Shown here one piece after another: positions 50,640-58,641 of a DNA stretch of 64,000 nucleotides; the stretch's first letter is position 1, and each line of letters starts with the position of its first letter. Below the pieces are notes generated by a model. That model searched no databases. It worked only from the letters and a program-made list of their open reading frames with translations, and had not been told where the DNA came from. A program made the position numbers and the translations under genes. The DNA is from Dietzia psychralcaliphila (GTDB lineage: Bacteria; Actinomycetota; Actinomycetes; Mycobacteriales; Mycobacteriaceae): contig NZ_CP015453.1 of assembly GCF_003096095.1 (NCBI RefSeq), positions 2,480,001-2,544,000 on the forward strand. Reading direction: 5' to 3'.

Positions 50640-51869
50640 ATGACCACAGCGCCTGAGCGTGACACCGTGACCTCCCCGTACCCCACCCGATACCGCGAGG
50701 CCGAGGACCGCTCCCGCCGCATGGGTCGCGCCCTCAAGCACATCGCCCGCGTGGACCAGATCGACGAGCAGCTCATGGACCGCCTGGGCCGCGGATACCT
50801 GGAGAAGGACGAGCCCGGCGCCCGCCTGGCCCGCGCCATGCGGCTGCGGTCCGGCGAGCCCGGGGCCGTGAGCCGGCGGCAGCTCGACGAGGCCCTCACG
50901 AGCGGCTCGGCGGGTCTGCCCGACGACGCCCCCGAGGTGCTCCGCGAGTACATCGCCCTCCTCGAGGACACCCCGGACTGGGTCGACTGGGACCAGATCG
51001 CCCACGGCCAGAAGGTGTACCTGCGCCTGGGCCAGAACGCCGCGGACATCCTGCTCCAACTCTCGCTGATCGGCGGCTACCGCTTCGGCGGACCCACCGA
51101 CCTCCTGGTGGCCACCGGCGGCCTGACCGGCAACACGACGCTGCGTCGCCTGGCCGAGACCAGCCACTGGACCATGTCCCTCTCGATCCCCGACGGGCTG
51201 CGGCCGGGCGGCGAGTCGTGGCGCCTGACCGGGCACGTGCGGGCCATGCACGCCGTGGTCAACGAGGCGATGGAGCCGCGCTGGGACACCGGACGGTGGG
51301 GACTGCCCATCAGCCAGAGCGACCTGGCCGCCACCCTCGGCCTCTTCGACGCCGTTGTCCTGCTGGGCGTGCGCACCCTGGGCGTGCCGATGTCCCGCCG
51401 GGACTCCGACGCCGTGATGCACGTGTGGCGCTACGTGGGATGGCTGATGGGGGTCGACGACGACTTCCTGGTCAGCCGCGAGAGGGACCGGCACCGGATC
51501 AACTATCACATCCTGCTGGCCCAGGCAGGGCTCAGCGAGGCTGGACCGCAACTGACCCAGGCCCTGGTCGCGGCGCAGCGTCAGCGCAAGCGCAGCGGGC
51601 CGCTCCCCGGCGTGCAGGCGTGGGTGGGGCACGAGCGACTGCTGAGCATGCTCACGGTGTTACTCGGCCGCGAGTCCATGCGCGAGTTCGGCCTGCCCGT
51701 CCGGCCGCCGTGGGCGCATGCCTACCTCGTGACGCTCAACGGCCTGCGATACCGCACCCCGTGGGGCCGCGCCCGGCTCGACTCGTGGGGCGAGAAGGTC
51801 CGCGACCGCGAGCGCAAGCAGACCTTCGGCGACGCGGCCGCGGACATCGGCAGGCCGGTCACCACCTGA
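50640..51869 (+). CDS. MpaB-family (DUF2236) oxygenase-like protein
   Basis: The 409-residue protein from the ATG at 50640 is helical and has conserved segments of the DUF2236/MpaB group (DWVDWDQIAHGQKVYLRLG, GLTGNTTLRRLAET, HVWRYVGWLMGVDDDFL). Members include heme-dependent oxygenases that cut alkene bonds, such as latex-clearing protein and MpaB'. Substrate here is unknown. The palindrome upstream suggests control by the divergent TetR. Confidence 0.82.
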   Translation: MTTAPERDTVTSPYPTRYREAEDRSRRMGRALKHIARVDQIDEQLMDRLGRGYLEKDEPGARLARAMRLRSGEPGAVSRRQLDEALTSGSAGLPDDAPEVLREYIALLEDTPDWVDWDQIAHGQKVYLRLGQNAADILLQLSLIGGYRFGGPTDLLVATGGLTGNTTLRRLAETSHWTMSLSIPDGLRPGGESWRLTGHVRAMHAVVNEAMEPRWDTGRWGLPISQSDLAATLGLFDAVVLLGVRTLGVPMSRRDSDAVMHVWRYVGWLMGVDDDFLVSRERDRHRINYHILLAQAGLSEAGPQLTQALVAAQRQRKRSGPLPGVQAWVGHERLLSMLTVLLGRESMREFGLPVRPPWAHAYLVTLNGLRYRTPWGRARLDSWGEKVRDRERKQTFGDAAADIGRPVTT

Positions 51870-51908
51870 GGCCCACGAGCCTTAGTCGCCCCCATTAGGC
51901 GCTTTCGG

Positions 51909-51926
51909 CTAATTCGCTGAAATTAG
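51909..51926. promoter_or_regulatory. Inverted repeat upstream of SatD-like gene
   Basis: CTAATT and AATTAG are perfect inverted copies 6 bases apart in an A/T-rich stretch, 43 bases before the next start. The sequence ATTAGGC also occurs twice here. Possible operator or promoter. Confidence 0.45.
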
Positions 51927-51968
51927 GCATATTCACCTCATGTCGTGCAGATGTGGCAGGATCGCCTC

Positions 51969-52664
51969 ATGTACGTGGTGACGATCGACCAGCGCGGCAG
52001 CCGGGTCGCCGAGGACCTGGTGCCGGGCCTGCTCGAAGCCCTCGCGGATATCCCCTGCGCGGCCGCCTTCGAACGCACGGCCGGCGACGAGGTCCAGGGC
52101 CTGGTCACGGACCCCGCCGCGGTGCGTTCCGCACTTCTCGTGGCCCTCCGCGGCGGCGAATGGCACTGCGGCGTGGGAGCCGGGGAGGTCGACGACGACT
52201 CCTACGCCTCCGGAACACGGGCCGGCCGCGGGCCCGCCTATCTCGCCGCGCGGGACGCCGTCGAGGCGGCCAAGGGACTGAGCAGCTCGGTCGCGGTGCG
52301 CGTCCCGGCAGGCGTAGGAGCAGGCGCAGGTACAGGAACCGAATCCGGAGCCGGAACCGGGGCCACGCTTGCGCCCAGGTCTCGGCCCGGGGCTGACGCT
52401 GCGGCCTGGGCCGCCGACTGCGAGGCCGTGTGGGGGCTCACCGCCCCCCTCATCCTCGACCGAACCGAGGCGCAGTGGCGGGTGGTGGACGCCGTCGACC
52501 GCTCCCACACCCAGGCGGCGGCCGCACTCGAGCTGGACATCACCCCGGCCTCGGTCAACGGCGCGCTGCGGCTCTCACGGATCCGCGAGGAGCGGGCCGC
52601 GTACCCCGCGCTCGACCGTCTCCTCGCCGGCGCGCACGCCGCGGCGACGGGGGGCGCACGATGA
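51969..52664 (+). CDS. SatD-like protein with C-terminal helix-turn-helix
   Basis: From the ATG at 51969 the protein has 231 residues. It begins MYVVTIDQRGSR, like SatD-family proteins, continues with a domain of mixed strands and helices (AAFERTAGDEVQGL, GPAYLAARDAVEAAK), a Gly/Ala/Thr-rich linker and a C-terminal HTH (AAAALELDITPASVNGALRL). It overlaps the following membrane gene (ATGA). SatD proteins are poorly understood and linked to stress or phage and restriction responses in streptococci; the function here is open. Confidence 0.65.
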   Translation: MYVVTIDQRGSRVAEDLVPGLLEALADIPCAAAFERTAGDEVQGLVTDPAAVRSALLVALRGGEWHCGVGAGEVDDDSYASGTRAGRGPAYLAARDAVEAAKGLSSSVAVRVPAGVGAGAGTGTESGAGTGATLAPRSRPGADAAAWAADCEAVWGLTAPLILDRTEAQWRVVDAVDRSHTQAAAALELDITPASVNGALRLSRIREERAAYPALDRLLAGAHAAATGGAR

Positions 52665-53101
52665 GTACCTGGCCCGAGTGGATCCCCATCACGATCGTGG
52701 TGGTGCTCAGCCTGCTCGCCTCGGCGGGGCTCGGATCGCCGATCGCCTCCCTGGTCCTGAGGTCCGCGCACGTGCCCGACCCGCCGACAGTAGAGGTCAG
52801 CGGGGATTCCCGCAGCCCGGTGGTGCAGCGGCGCGAGAATTCCGAACCGCAGGTCCGCGAGGTACTGCGGGGCGGGATGTGGATCGGGATCCTGGAACGC
52901 GTCGGGCTCACGGCCGCGATCCTGGCCGGTCGCTTCGAGCTGGCCGCCGTGGTGGTGGCCATCAAGGCCCTGGGCCGCTATCCGGAGATCCGCGAGAACC
53001 CCGCGGTGAGCGAGCGGTTCATCATCGGCACGCTCACCTCACTCCTCGTGGCGGCGGCGTGCGGGGCGGCCGGCCTGGTGGTCCTCCACGCCCTCGCTTG
53101 A
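52661..53101 (+). CDS. Small membrane protein partnered with SatD-like gene
   Basis: This 146-residue protein has an N-terminal membrane helix (ITIVVVLSLLASAGLGS), a cytoplasmic part, a helix with FELAAVVVAIKALGRYPEI and a C-terminal membrane helix (LLVAAACGAAGLVVLHAL). Small membrane partners are typical after SatD-like genes. It overlaps that gene by 4 bases, so the two form a pair. Confidence 0.72.
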   Translation: MSTWPEWIPITIVVVLSLLASAGLGSPIASLVLRSAHVPDPPTVEVSGDSRSPVVQRRENSEPQVREVLRGGMWIGILERVGLTAAILAGRFELAAVVVAIKALGRYPEIRENPAVSERFIIGTLTSLLVAAACGAAGLVVLHALA

Positions 53102-53150
53102 CCTCGCCCGCAGCCCTCTGCGCGTCCGAACCCTCAGTACGCTCGCCGGT

Positions 53151-54560
53151 ATGACGTCTGACTTCGCGACCTCCCCCGCAGGCCCCCACGGCGACGCCGC
53201 CGACGAATTGGCTGGACATGCCGGCGTCGACGAATCGGCTGGACATGTCGGCGTCGAGCCGGAGGACACCGCCCCCGGCCGGGCTCGCCAGAACGTCATC
53301 TACCGGGCGGGCGTCTCGGGAATCACTCCGAAGGTACCGACCAGCGCGGAGAAGCTCGAGGCCGCCGCGCGCCGCGCGCTCATGCGACGGCCCGGCGGCA
53401 GACGGGCCTGGGCCTACGTCTACGGCGGAGCCGGCTCCGGGGTGACCATGAGCGGCAATCGCGACGCGCTGGACCGGCGCCAACTGGTCCCCCGCGTCCT
53501 GCGCAGCACCGACCGGCGCGACCTCTCGACCGAGGTACTCGGGCAGAGGCTCCCGGCACCGGTGCTGGTCGCTCCGATCGGCGCCGCCGGACTGGTACGT
53601 CGTGACGCCGACGTCCACATCGGCCGTGCCGCGGCCGAGCGCGGGTTGCCGTACATCCTGTCCTCGCAGGGTTCGTCGCCCATGGAATCCACTGCCGACG
53701 CCATGAAGGACGGCCCACGCTGGTTCCAGCTGTACTGGAGCAGGGACGAGCAGCTGGTCGACAGCTTCATCTCCCGTGCGGAGGACATCGGCGCCGGGGC
53801 GCTGGTCGTCACCCTGGACACCACGACTCTGGGATGGAGGCCGTGGGATCTCGACCTCGGTTCGTTGCCGTTCACGCGGGGGGTCGGGATCGCGCAGTAC
53901 ACGTCGGATCCGCGTTTCTCCGAGATGGTGGCCGAGCGGGTCGCACAGGACGCCGGTGCCGCGTCCGGCACCCAGTCCGATTCCGTCAAGGTCACACCGA
54001 AGGCGGTTCAGACGCTGTTCGAGATGGCGCGGAATCATCCGGGCGGGTTGCGCAGGAACCTGAGTGCTCCGGAGACCCGCGCCGCCGTCCAGACCTTCCT
54101 CGACACGTTCTCGAATCCGGCACTGAACTGGGACCACATCGCGACGCTGCGGGATCGGACGCGACTGCCGGTCGTCCTCAAGGGCGTCCTGCACCCGGAG
54201 GACGCCCAGCGGGCCTTCGACATGGGCGTCGATGCGGTGATGGTCTCGAACCACGGAGGCCGCCAGGTGGACGGATCGATCGGCACGCTCGACGCCCTCG
54301 TACGGATCCGCGCCGCCGTCGGTCCGGAGCCGACGCTGCTGTTCGACTCGGGAATCCGCAACGGCACGGACGTGGTCAAGGCCATGGCGTGCGGGGCGGA
54401 CGCCGTGACGATCGGGCGGCCACACATCTACGGCCTGGCCATCGCCGGCCAACAGGGGGTCGGCGAGGTGCTCGACAACCTGCTGGCCGAGATCGATCTC
54501 ACGATGTCGCTCTGCGGCGCGAGCTCATGGGACGAGGTGGACGCCTCGCTCCTGGCGTGA
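53151..54560 (+). CDS. FMN-dependent alpha-hydroxy-acid oxidase (lactate 2-monooxygenase/LldD family)
   Basis: The 469-residue enzyme has the family active site SNHGGRQVDGS (catalytic His and Arg), LVAPIGAAGLV near the flavin and GADAVTIGRPHIYGLA. The length and the large insertion between strand 4 and helix 4 fit lactate 2-monooxygenase more than LldD. It oxidises L-lactate or a related hydroxy acid. The N-terminal 45 residues include two copies of a nine-residue repeat (DELAGHAGV and DESAGHVGV) encoded by a 27-bp DNA repeat. Confidence 0.9.
   Translation: MTSDFATSPAGPHGDAADELAGHAGVDESAGHVGVEPEDTAPGRARQNVIYRAGVSGITPKVPTSAEKLEAAARRALMRRPGGRRAWAYVYGGAGSGVTMSGNRDALDRRQLVPRVLRSTDRRDLSTEVLGQRLPAPVLVAPIGAAGLVRRDADVHIGRAAAERGLPYILSSQGSSPMESTADAMKDGPRWFQLYWSRDEQLVDSFISRAEDIGAGALVVTLDTTTLGWRPWDLDLGSLPFTRGVGIAQYTSDPRFSEMVAERVAQDAGAASGTQSDSVKVTPKAVQTLFEMARNHPGGLRRNLSAPETRAAVQTFLDTFSNPALNWDHIATLRDRTRLPVVLKGVLHPEDAQRAFDMGVDAVMVSNHGGRQVDGSIGTLDALVRIRAAVGPEPTLLFDSGIRNGTDVVKAMACGADAVTIGRPHIYGLAIAGQQGVGEVLDNLLAEIDLTMSLCGASSWDEVDASLLA
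53202..53255. repeat. 27-bp tandem repeat in the lactate-oxidase-family gene
   Basis: Two 27-bp units, 53202-53228 and 53229-53255, differ at two positions. They encode an unstructured N-terminal tail; the unit keeps the frame. Confidence 0.88.
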
Positions 54561-54641
54561 CGCTCCGGGCCGACCCCGTCGCGGCGCCGCCCCGCGGTGT
54601 CGTTGGTCACAGTGCGGCACCGGGTTTCGCGGTCGACCAAC

Positions 54642-54684
54642 TCTCCCGTTACGGTAGGTTTCTAACCCTCCCGTAACGGGAGAG
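54642..54684. promoter_or_regulatory. Long inverted repeat upstream of the SulP transporter
   Basis: CTCTCCCGTTACGG (54642-54655) and CCGTAACGGGAGAG (54671-54684) are perfect 14-bp inverted copies. Each contains the near-palindrome CCGTWACGG, and the loop has a further GGTT/AACC pair. It could be a double operator or form an RNA hairpin before the transporter start. Confidence 0.7.
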
Positions 54685-54719
54685 TGCGTATTGGCCCTCC
54701 GCGGACAGGACACCCCTTC

Positions 54720-56291
54720 GTGACAGCACCCACCCACGCCGGCTCGCCCGGATCGACCAACCCCGAGCCGACCAACGATGACGACCTGGCCCCGGTCGGC
54801 GTTCTCGCCTCGTTCAGGTACGCCTTCTCGTCCCCGAGGCGACTGCGGACCGAGGTGCTGGCCGGGCTGGTGGTCGCGCTCGCGCTGATCCCCGAGGCCA
54901 TCTCGTTCTCCATCCTCGCCGGAGTGGACCCGAGGGTCGGGTTGTTCGCCTCGTTCACCATGGCCGTGACGATCGCCTTCACCGGCGGACGGCCCGCGAT
55001 GATCTCCGCCGCGACCGGCGCGATAGCCCTGGTCATCGCACCCGTGGCGCGCGAGTACGGGCTGGACTACTTCATCGCCACCGTGCTGTTGGCGGGCATC
55101 ATCCAGGTGGTCCTCAGTCTGATCGGCGTGGGCAGACTCATGCGGTTCATCCCCCGGTCGGTGATGGTCGGGTTCGTCAACGCCCTGGCCATCCTCATCT
55201 TCACCGCCCAGATCCCCCACCTGCTGGGTGTGCCGTGGCTGGTCTACCCGATGGTGGCGGCCGGGATCGCCATCATGGTGTTCTTCCCCAGGCTGTCCGC
55301 CGCGGTGCCCGCCCCACTGATCGCGATCGTGGCGCTCACCGCCCTCGTGGTGCTGTTCGGCTGGAGCATGCCCGACGTCAGCGACCAGGGCGAGCTGCCC
55401 GGCTCGCTGCCGTCGCTGTTCATCCCCGACGTCCCGTGGACCCTGGAGACGCTGCAGATCATCGCGCCCTACGCCTTTGCCATGGCGCTGGTCGGGCTCA
55501 TGGAGTCGATGATGACCGCCAAACTCGTCGACGACATCACCGAAGTGCGCACCGACAAGACCCGTGAGGGATGGGGCCAGGGCGTGGCCAACATCGTCAC
55601 CAGCTTCTTCGGCGGCATGGGTGGCTGCGCGATGATCGGCCAGACCATGATCAACGTCAAGCAGTCCGGTGCCCGCACCCGGCTGTCCACCCTGCTGGCC
55701 GGCGTCTTCCTGCTCATCCTCGTGGTGGCGTTGGGCGACATCGTCGGCCTGATCCCCATGGCCGCGCTTGTCGCGGTGATGATCATGGTCTCGGTGGCCA
55801 CCATGGACTGGCACTCCATCCATCCCCGCACCCTGCGGTTGATGCCCGTCAGCGAGACCGTCGTCATGGTGGTCACCGTGGCCGCCACCGTGATCACCCA
55901 CAACCTGGCGATCGGCGTGATCCTCGGTGTCCTCACCGCGATGGTCATGTTCGCCCGCCGTGTGGCACACATGACCAGCCTGGAGAAGGTCTCCGAGCTC
56001 GATTCGAACCACGACGGCACCATCGACATCCGCACCTACCGGGTTCGTGGCGAGCTGTTCTGGGCCTCCAGCAACGACCTGGTCTACCAGTTCGACTACA
56101 CCGGCGATCCCCAGCACGTGGTCATCGACCTGACCGACGCCGACATCTGGGACGCCTCCACCGTGGCCACCCTGGACGCGATCACCCACAAGTACGCAGC
56201 CAAGGGCAAGACCGTCGAGATCATCGGCCTGGACGGCTCCAGCCAGGAGCGTCTGGACAAGCTCTCGGGGAACCTCGGCGACGGCCACTGA
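54720..56291 (+). CDS. SulP-family anion transporter with STAS domain
   Basis: From the GTG at 54720 the protein has 523 residues: about 12 membrane helices, with the SulP stretch ALALIPEAISFSILAGVDPRVGLFAS near the start, and a C-terminal STAS domain (DADIWDASTVATLDAI). SulP proteins move sulfate, bicarbonate or dicarboxylates. A GTG at 54684 would add 12 residues; I prefer 54720 because GGACAGGA is positioned before it. The palindrome at 54642-54684 lies directly upstream. GT87 and GT2 genes follow closely. Confidence 0.9.
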   Translation: MTAPTHAGSPGSTNPEPTNDDDLAPVGVLASFRYAFSSPRRLRTEVLAGLVVALALIPEAISFSILAGVDPRVGLFASFTMAVTIAFTGGRPAMISAATGAIALVIAPVAREYGLDYFIATVLLAGIIQVVLSLIGVGRLMRFIPRSVMVGFVNALAILIFTAQIPHLLGVPWLVYPMVAAGIAIMVFFPRLSAAVPAPLIAIVALTALVVLFGWSMPDVSDQGELPGSLPSLFIPDVPWTLETLQIIAPYAFAMALVGLMESMMTAKLVDDITEVRTDKTREGWGQGVANIVTSFFGGMGGCAMIGQTMINVKQSGARTRLSTLLAGVFLLILVVALGDIVGLIPMAALVAVMIMVSVATMDWHSIHPRTLRLMPVSETVVMVVTVAATVITHNLAIGVILGVLTAMVMFARRVAHMTSLEKVSELDSNHDGTIDIRTYRVRGELFWASSNDLVYQFDYTGDPQHVVIDLTDADIWDASTVATLDAITHKYAAKGKTVEIIGLDGSSQERLDKLSGNLGDGH

Positions 56292-56293
56292 CG

Positions 56294-57478
56294 ATGAGCC
56301 GACCCACCACCACGACCCGCGGGCTCAGTGTGGCCGCGGGCCTGACGCTGAGCGTGGCGGTGACTGTCGTGGTCATGACGCAGACGCTGACCGGGTTCAT
56401 GCTGGACCTGCAGGTGTTCCAGGACGCCGGGAAGGCCATGCTGGCGGGGCGGGACCTGTACTCGGAGGACTTCCCCACCCGCTCGGGGTTCAGGTTCATC
56501 TATCCCCCCTTCGCCGCTATCGCCTTCATCCCGCTGGCACCCCTGGCCGCCACGGCCGCCCAGGTCGCCTGGACCGCCGCGACGATCGCGGCGGTGTGGG
56601 CGATCCTGGCCATGGTCGCCACCCGCCTGCGACTACACGGGGCCATGGCCCTGGCGCTCGCGCTGACCGGTGTGGCGCTGCTGCTCGAGCCGATCCGCGC
56701 GAACCTGGGCTTCGGCCAGATCAACGTCTTCCTGGTCCTGATGGTGACCGCCGACGTCCTGGGGTTCACCCCCCGCCGCGTCCGCGGTGTCCTGGTGGGC
56801 CTGGCCGCCGGGGTCAAACTCACCCCGGCCGCGTTCGCCCTGATGTTCCTCGCCCGAAAGGACTGGGCGTCCCTCGTGCGGGCTCTCGGCGCGGCTGTGA
56901 CCACGATCGTGCTGGGTCACCTCGTCCGCCCGGCCGATTCGGCGTACTTCTGGACCACCGAGTTCTTCCTCACCGACCGCGGTGGGCCACCCGAGTTCGT
57001 CCCCAATCAGGCCCTGAGCGGCCTCCTGGCCCGCGCCGGCCTGACCGGTGCCCCGCTGGACCTTGCCGTCTACGGGTTCTTCCTGCTCACGGCCGCCGCG
57101 GCGGCCTGGGGCGCCTGTCTGCTGATCCGCGATGACCGTCCCGTGGACGCGTTGATGCTGGTCTCCCTCGGCGTCTTCATCGCCTCGCCGGTGGCCGTAA
57201 CCCACCACTGGTCCGGGATGTTCATCGCCCTTCCGCTCCTCCTGGCTTCCCGCCGCCTCCCGGTGCGACTGGCGCTGGCGGCCCTCGTGGTGGCGCACCT
57301 GATCGGCACCCACCTCGCCTACTCCTTGACACCCCTCGACCCCGCGGCCCACCTGCTGCAGTGGCTGGTCGGAAACGCCCAGGGTCTGACCGGCATCGCC
57401 GCATTCGGGATACTTCTCGCAGACGCCGCCAGACAACCCACTCCTACTCGACCCGATCCCGAGGACCCCGATGCGTGA
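56294..57478 (+). CDS. GT87-family polyprenyl-phosphate mannosyltransferase-like membrane protein
   Basis: The 394-residue protein has about 10 membrane helices with the GT87 landmarks DLQVFQDAGKAMLAGRDLYS (acidic loop), FIYPPFAAI and LGFGQINVFL. Members add mannose to lipid-linked or cell-wall glycans from polyprenyl-phosphate mannose at the outer face of the membrane, as in mycobacterial lipomannan and arabinomannan. It starts 2 bases after the SulP stop and overlaps the GT2 gene by 8 bases. Confidence 0.88.
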   Translation: MSRPTTTTRGLSVAAGLTLSVAVTVVVMTQTLTGFMLDLQVFQDAGKAMLAGRDLYSEDFPTRSGFRFIYPPFAAIAFIPLAPLAATAAQVAWTAATIAAVWAILAMVATRLRLHGAMALALALTGVALLLEPIRANLGFGQINVFLVLMVTADVLGFTPRRVRGVLVGLAAGVKLTPAAFALMFLARKDWASLVRALGAAVTTIVLGHLVRPADSAYFWTTEFFLTDRGGPPEFVPNQALSGLLARAGLTGAPLDLAVYGFFLLTAAAAAWGACLLIRDDRPVDALMLVSLGVFIASPVAVTHHWSGMFIALPLLLASRRLPVRLALAALVVAHLIGTHLAYSLTPLDPAAHLLQWLVGNAQGLTGIAAFGILLADAARQPTPTRPDPEDPDA

Positions 57479-58277
57479 CACCGAACTGACCGTCCTGCTC
57501 ACCGTGTATCACGCAATCGCGCCCTCGCAGCTCCGCGACGCCCTGGACAGCGTGCGGGCTCAGACCGTTCACCCGGCCGAGGTGATCGTCGTGGAGGACG
57601 GCCCCCTGCCCGACGCGCTGCGCGAGGTCCTGGACTCCACCGCGGGCCTGCGCCGGTTCGCCCTGCCCCACAACCTCGGGGCCGCCGCGGCCTCGCAACG
57701 AGGGTTCGACGAGGTCCGCACCAGCTGGGTAGCCCGTCAGGATGCCGACGACATCTCCCTGCCCGAGCGGTTCGAGCGGCAACTCGACGCCGCACGCACC
57801 CTCGGGGTGGATGTCCTGGGTTCGGCGATGCTGGAGTTCGACACCGACCCGGAACACCCGAAGGCCGTACGCGCCCTCCCCACCGACCACGAGGACATCG
57901 CCCGGTACGCCCGCATCAACAACCCCGTCAACAACCCGTCGCTGCTGGCCCGCACCGACGCCATCCGTGCCGTCGGCGGCTACCGCCACGTCCCCTATCA
58001 GGAGGACTACGACCTGATGATCCGGCTCCTCGGCGCCGGCTACCGCTTCCACAACCTGCCCGAACCGCTGGTGAAGTTCCGCGTCACGCAGGCGCAGTTC
58101 TCCCGTAGGAAGAGCCGCGAGCTCACCGCGTCCGAACGCACCATCCAGCGCACCCTCGTCGACGCCGGGATGGTCTCCCGCCCCCGCGCGGTGGCCAACT
58201 ACCTCATCCGCAATACCTACCGAAGGCTGCCCGCCGCCGCCATGAACGCGGCGTACCGACGGATCTTTCACGGTTGA
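57471..58277 (+). CDS. GT2-family glycosyltransferase
   Basis: The 268-residue cytosolic protein has the GT-A fold: LTVLLTVYHA start, VVEDG, SWVARQDADDISLPERFERQL with the metal-binding DAD motif, and YQEDYDLMIRLL with the catalytic acid. It transfers a sugar from a nucleotide donor, likely in cell-envelope glycan synthesis. It overlaps the GT87 gene, so the two may work in one pathway. Confidence 0.9.
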   Translation: MRDTELTVLLTVYHAIAPSQLRDALDSVRAQTVHPAEVIVVEDGPLPDALREVLDSTAGLRRFALPHNLGAAAASQRGFDEVRTSWVARQDADDISLPERFERQLDAARTLGVDVLGSAMLEFDTDPEHPKAVRALPTDHEDIARYARINNPVNNPSLLARTDAIRAVGGYRHVPYQEDYDLMIRLLGAGYRFHNLPEPLVKFRVTQAQFSRRKSRELTASERTIQRTLVDAGMVSRPRAVANYLIRNTYRRLPAAAMNAAYRRIFHG

Positions 58278-58395
58278 GGGGCGGCGGTTGAGGAGCCACG
58301 GTCGAGGGTCACGGTTGAGGGGCGACGGTTGAGGGGCGCCGGTTGAGCGGTCTCGGCTATGGGCCACGGTTATGGGCCACGGTTGAGCCTGCTCC
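58278..58395. repeat. GGTTGAGGGGCG-type repeats after the GT2 gene
   Basis: At least six degenerate copies of a 14-16-bp unit built on CGGTTGAGGGGCGA occupy the first 118 bases after the stop, ending with two CACGGTTATGGGC-like copies. Non-coding. Confidence 0.8.
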
Positions 58396-58408
58396 CGCTG
58401 AACGGCAG

Positions 58409-58447
58409 CGGCCCCGGCCGACCGCGTAAAGCAGCCGGCCGGGGCCG
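58409..58447. terminator. Strong hairpin between convergent genes
   Basis: CGGCCCCGGCCG (58409-58420) pairs fully with CGGCCGGGGCCG (58436-58447) around a 15-base loop. It sits between the GT2 gene and the symporter genes, which run toward each other, so it can stop transcription from both sides. Confidence 0.75.
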
Positions 58448-58495
58448 ATGTCGAGCTTCTCCCGCCGCCGGGCCTTCTGCTCGGCGGGGGCAGTT

Positions 58496-58627
58496 CTAGA
58501 TGATCGGCACGCCATCACGCTTGGCCTCGGCGGCCTCCTTGATGAAGGCGCCCACCAGGACGGCGAGGACGCCGGCCACGATCACGGGCCAGACGAGCAC
58601 ATAGATCGTCAGAAGTATCGGTGTCAT
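58496..58627 (-). CDS. Small membrane subunit of the sodium/solute symporter
   Basis: A 43-residue protein starting MTPILLTIYVLVWPVIVAGV, with one membrane helix and a charged tail ending GVPII. Such tiny partners are known beside some bacterial sodium/solute symporters. It starts 14 bases after the symporter stop with a good ribosome site (GGAGAGGAA). Confidence 0.82.
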   Translation of the reverse strand: MTPILLTIYVLVWPVIVAGVLAVLVGAFIKEAAEAKRDGVPII

Positions 58628-58641
58628 GTGCGGTTCCTCTC

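Noticed and set aside
54525-56288. 587-codon leftward frame opposite the SulP gene
   Set aside because: Gly/Asp/His-rich antisense shadow; SulP and STAS motifs are on the plus strand.
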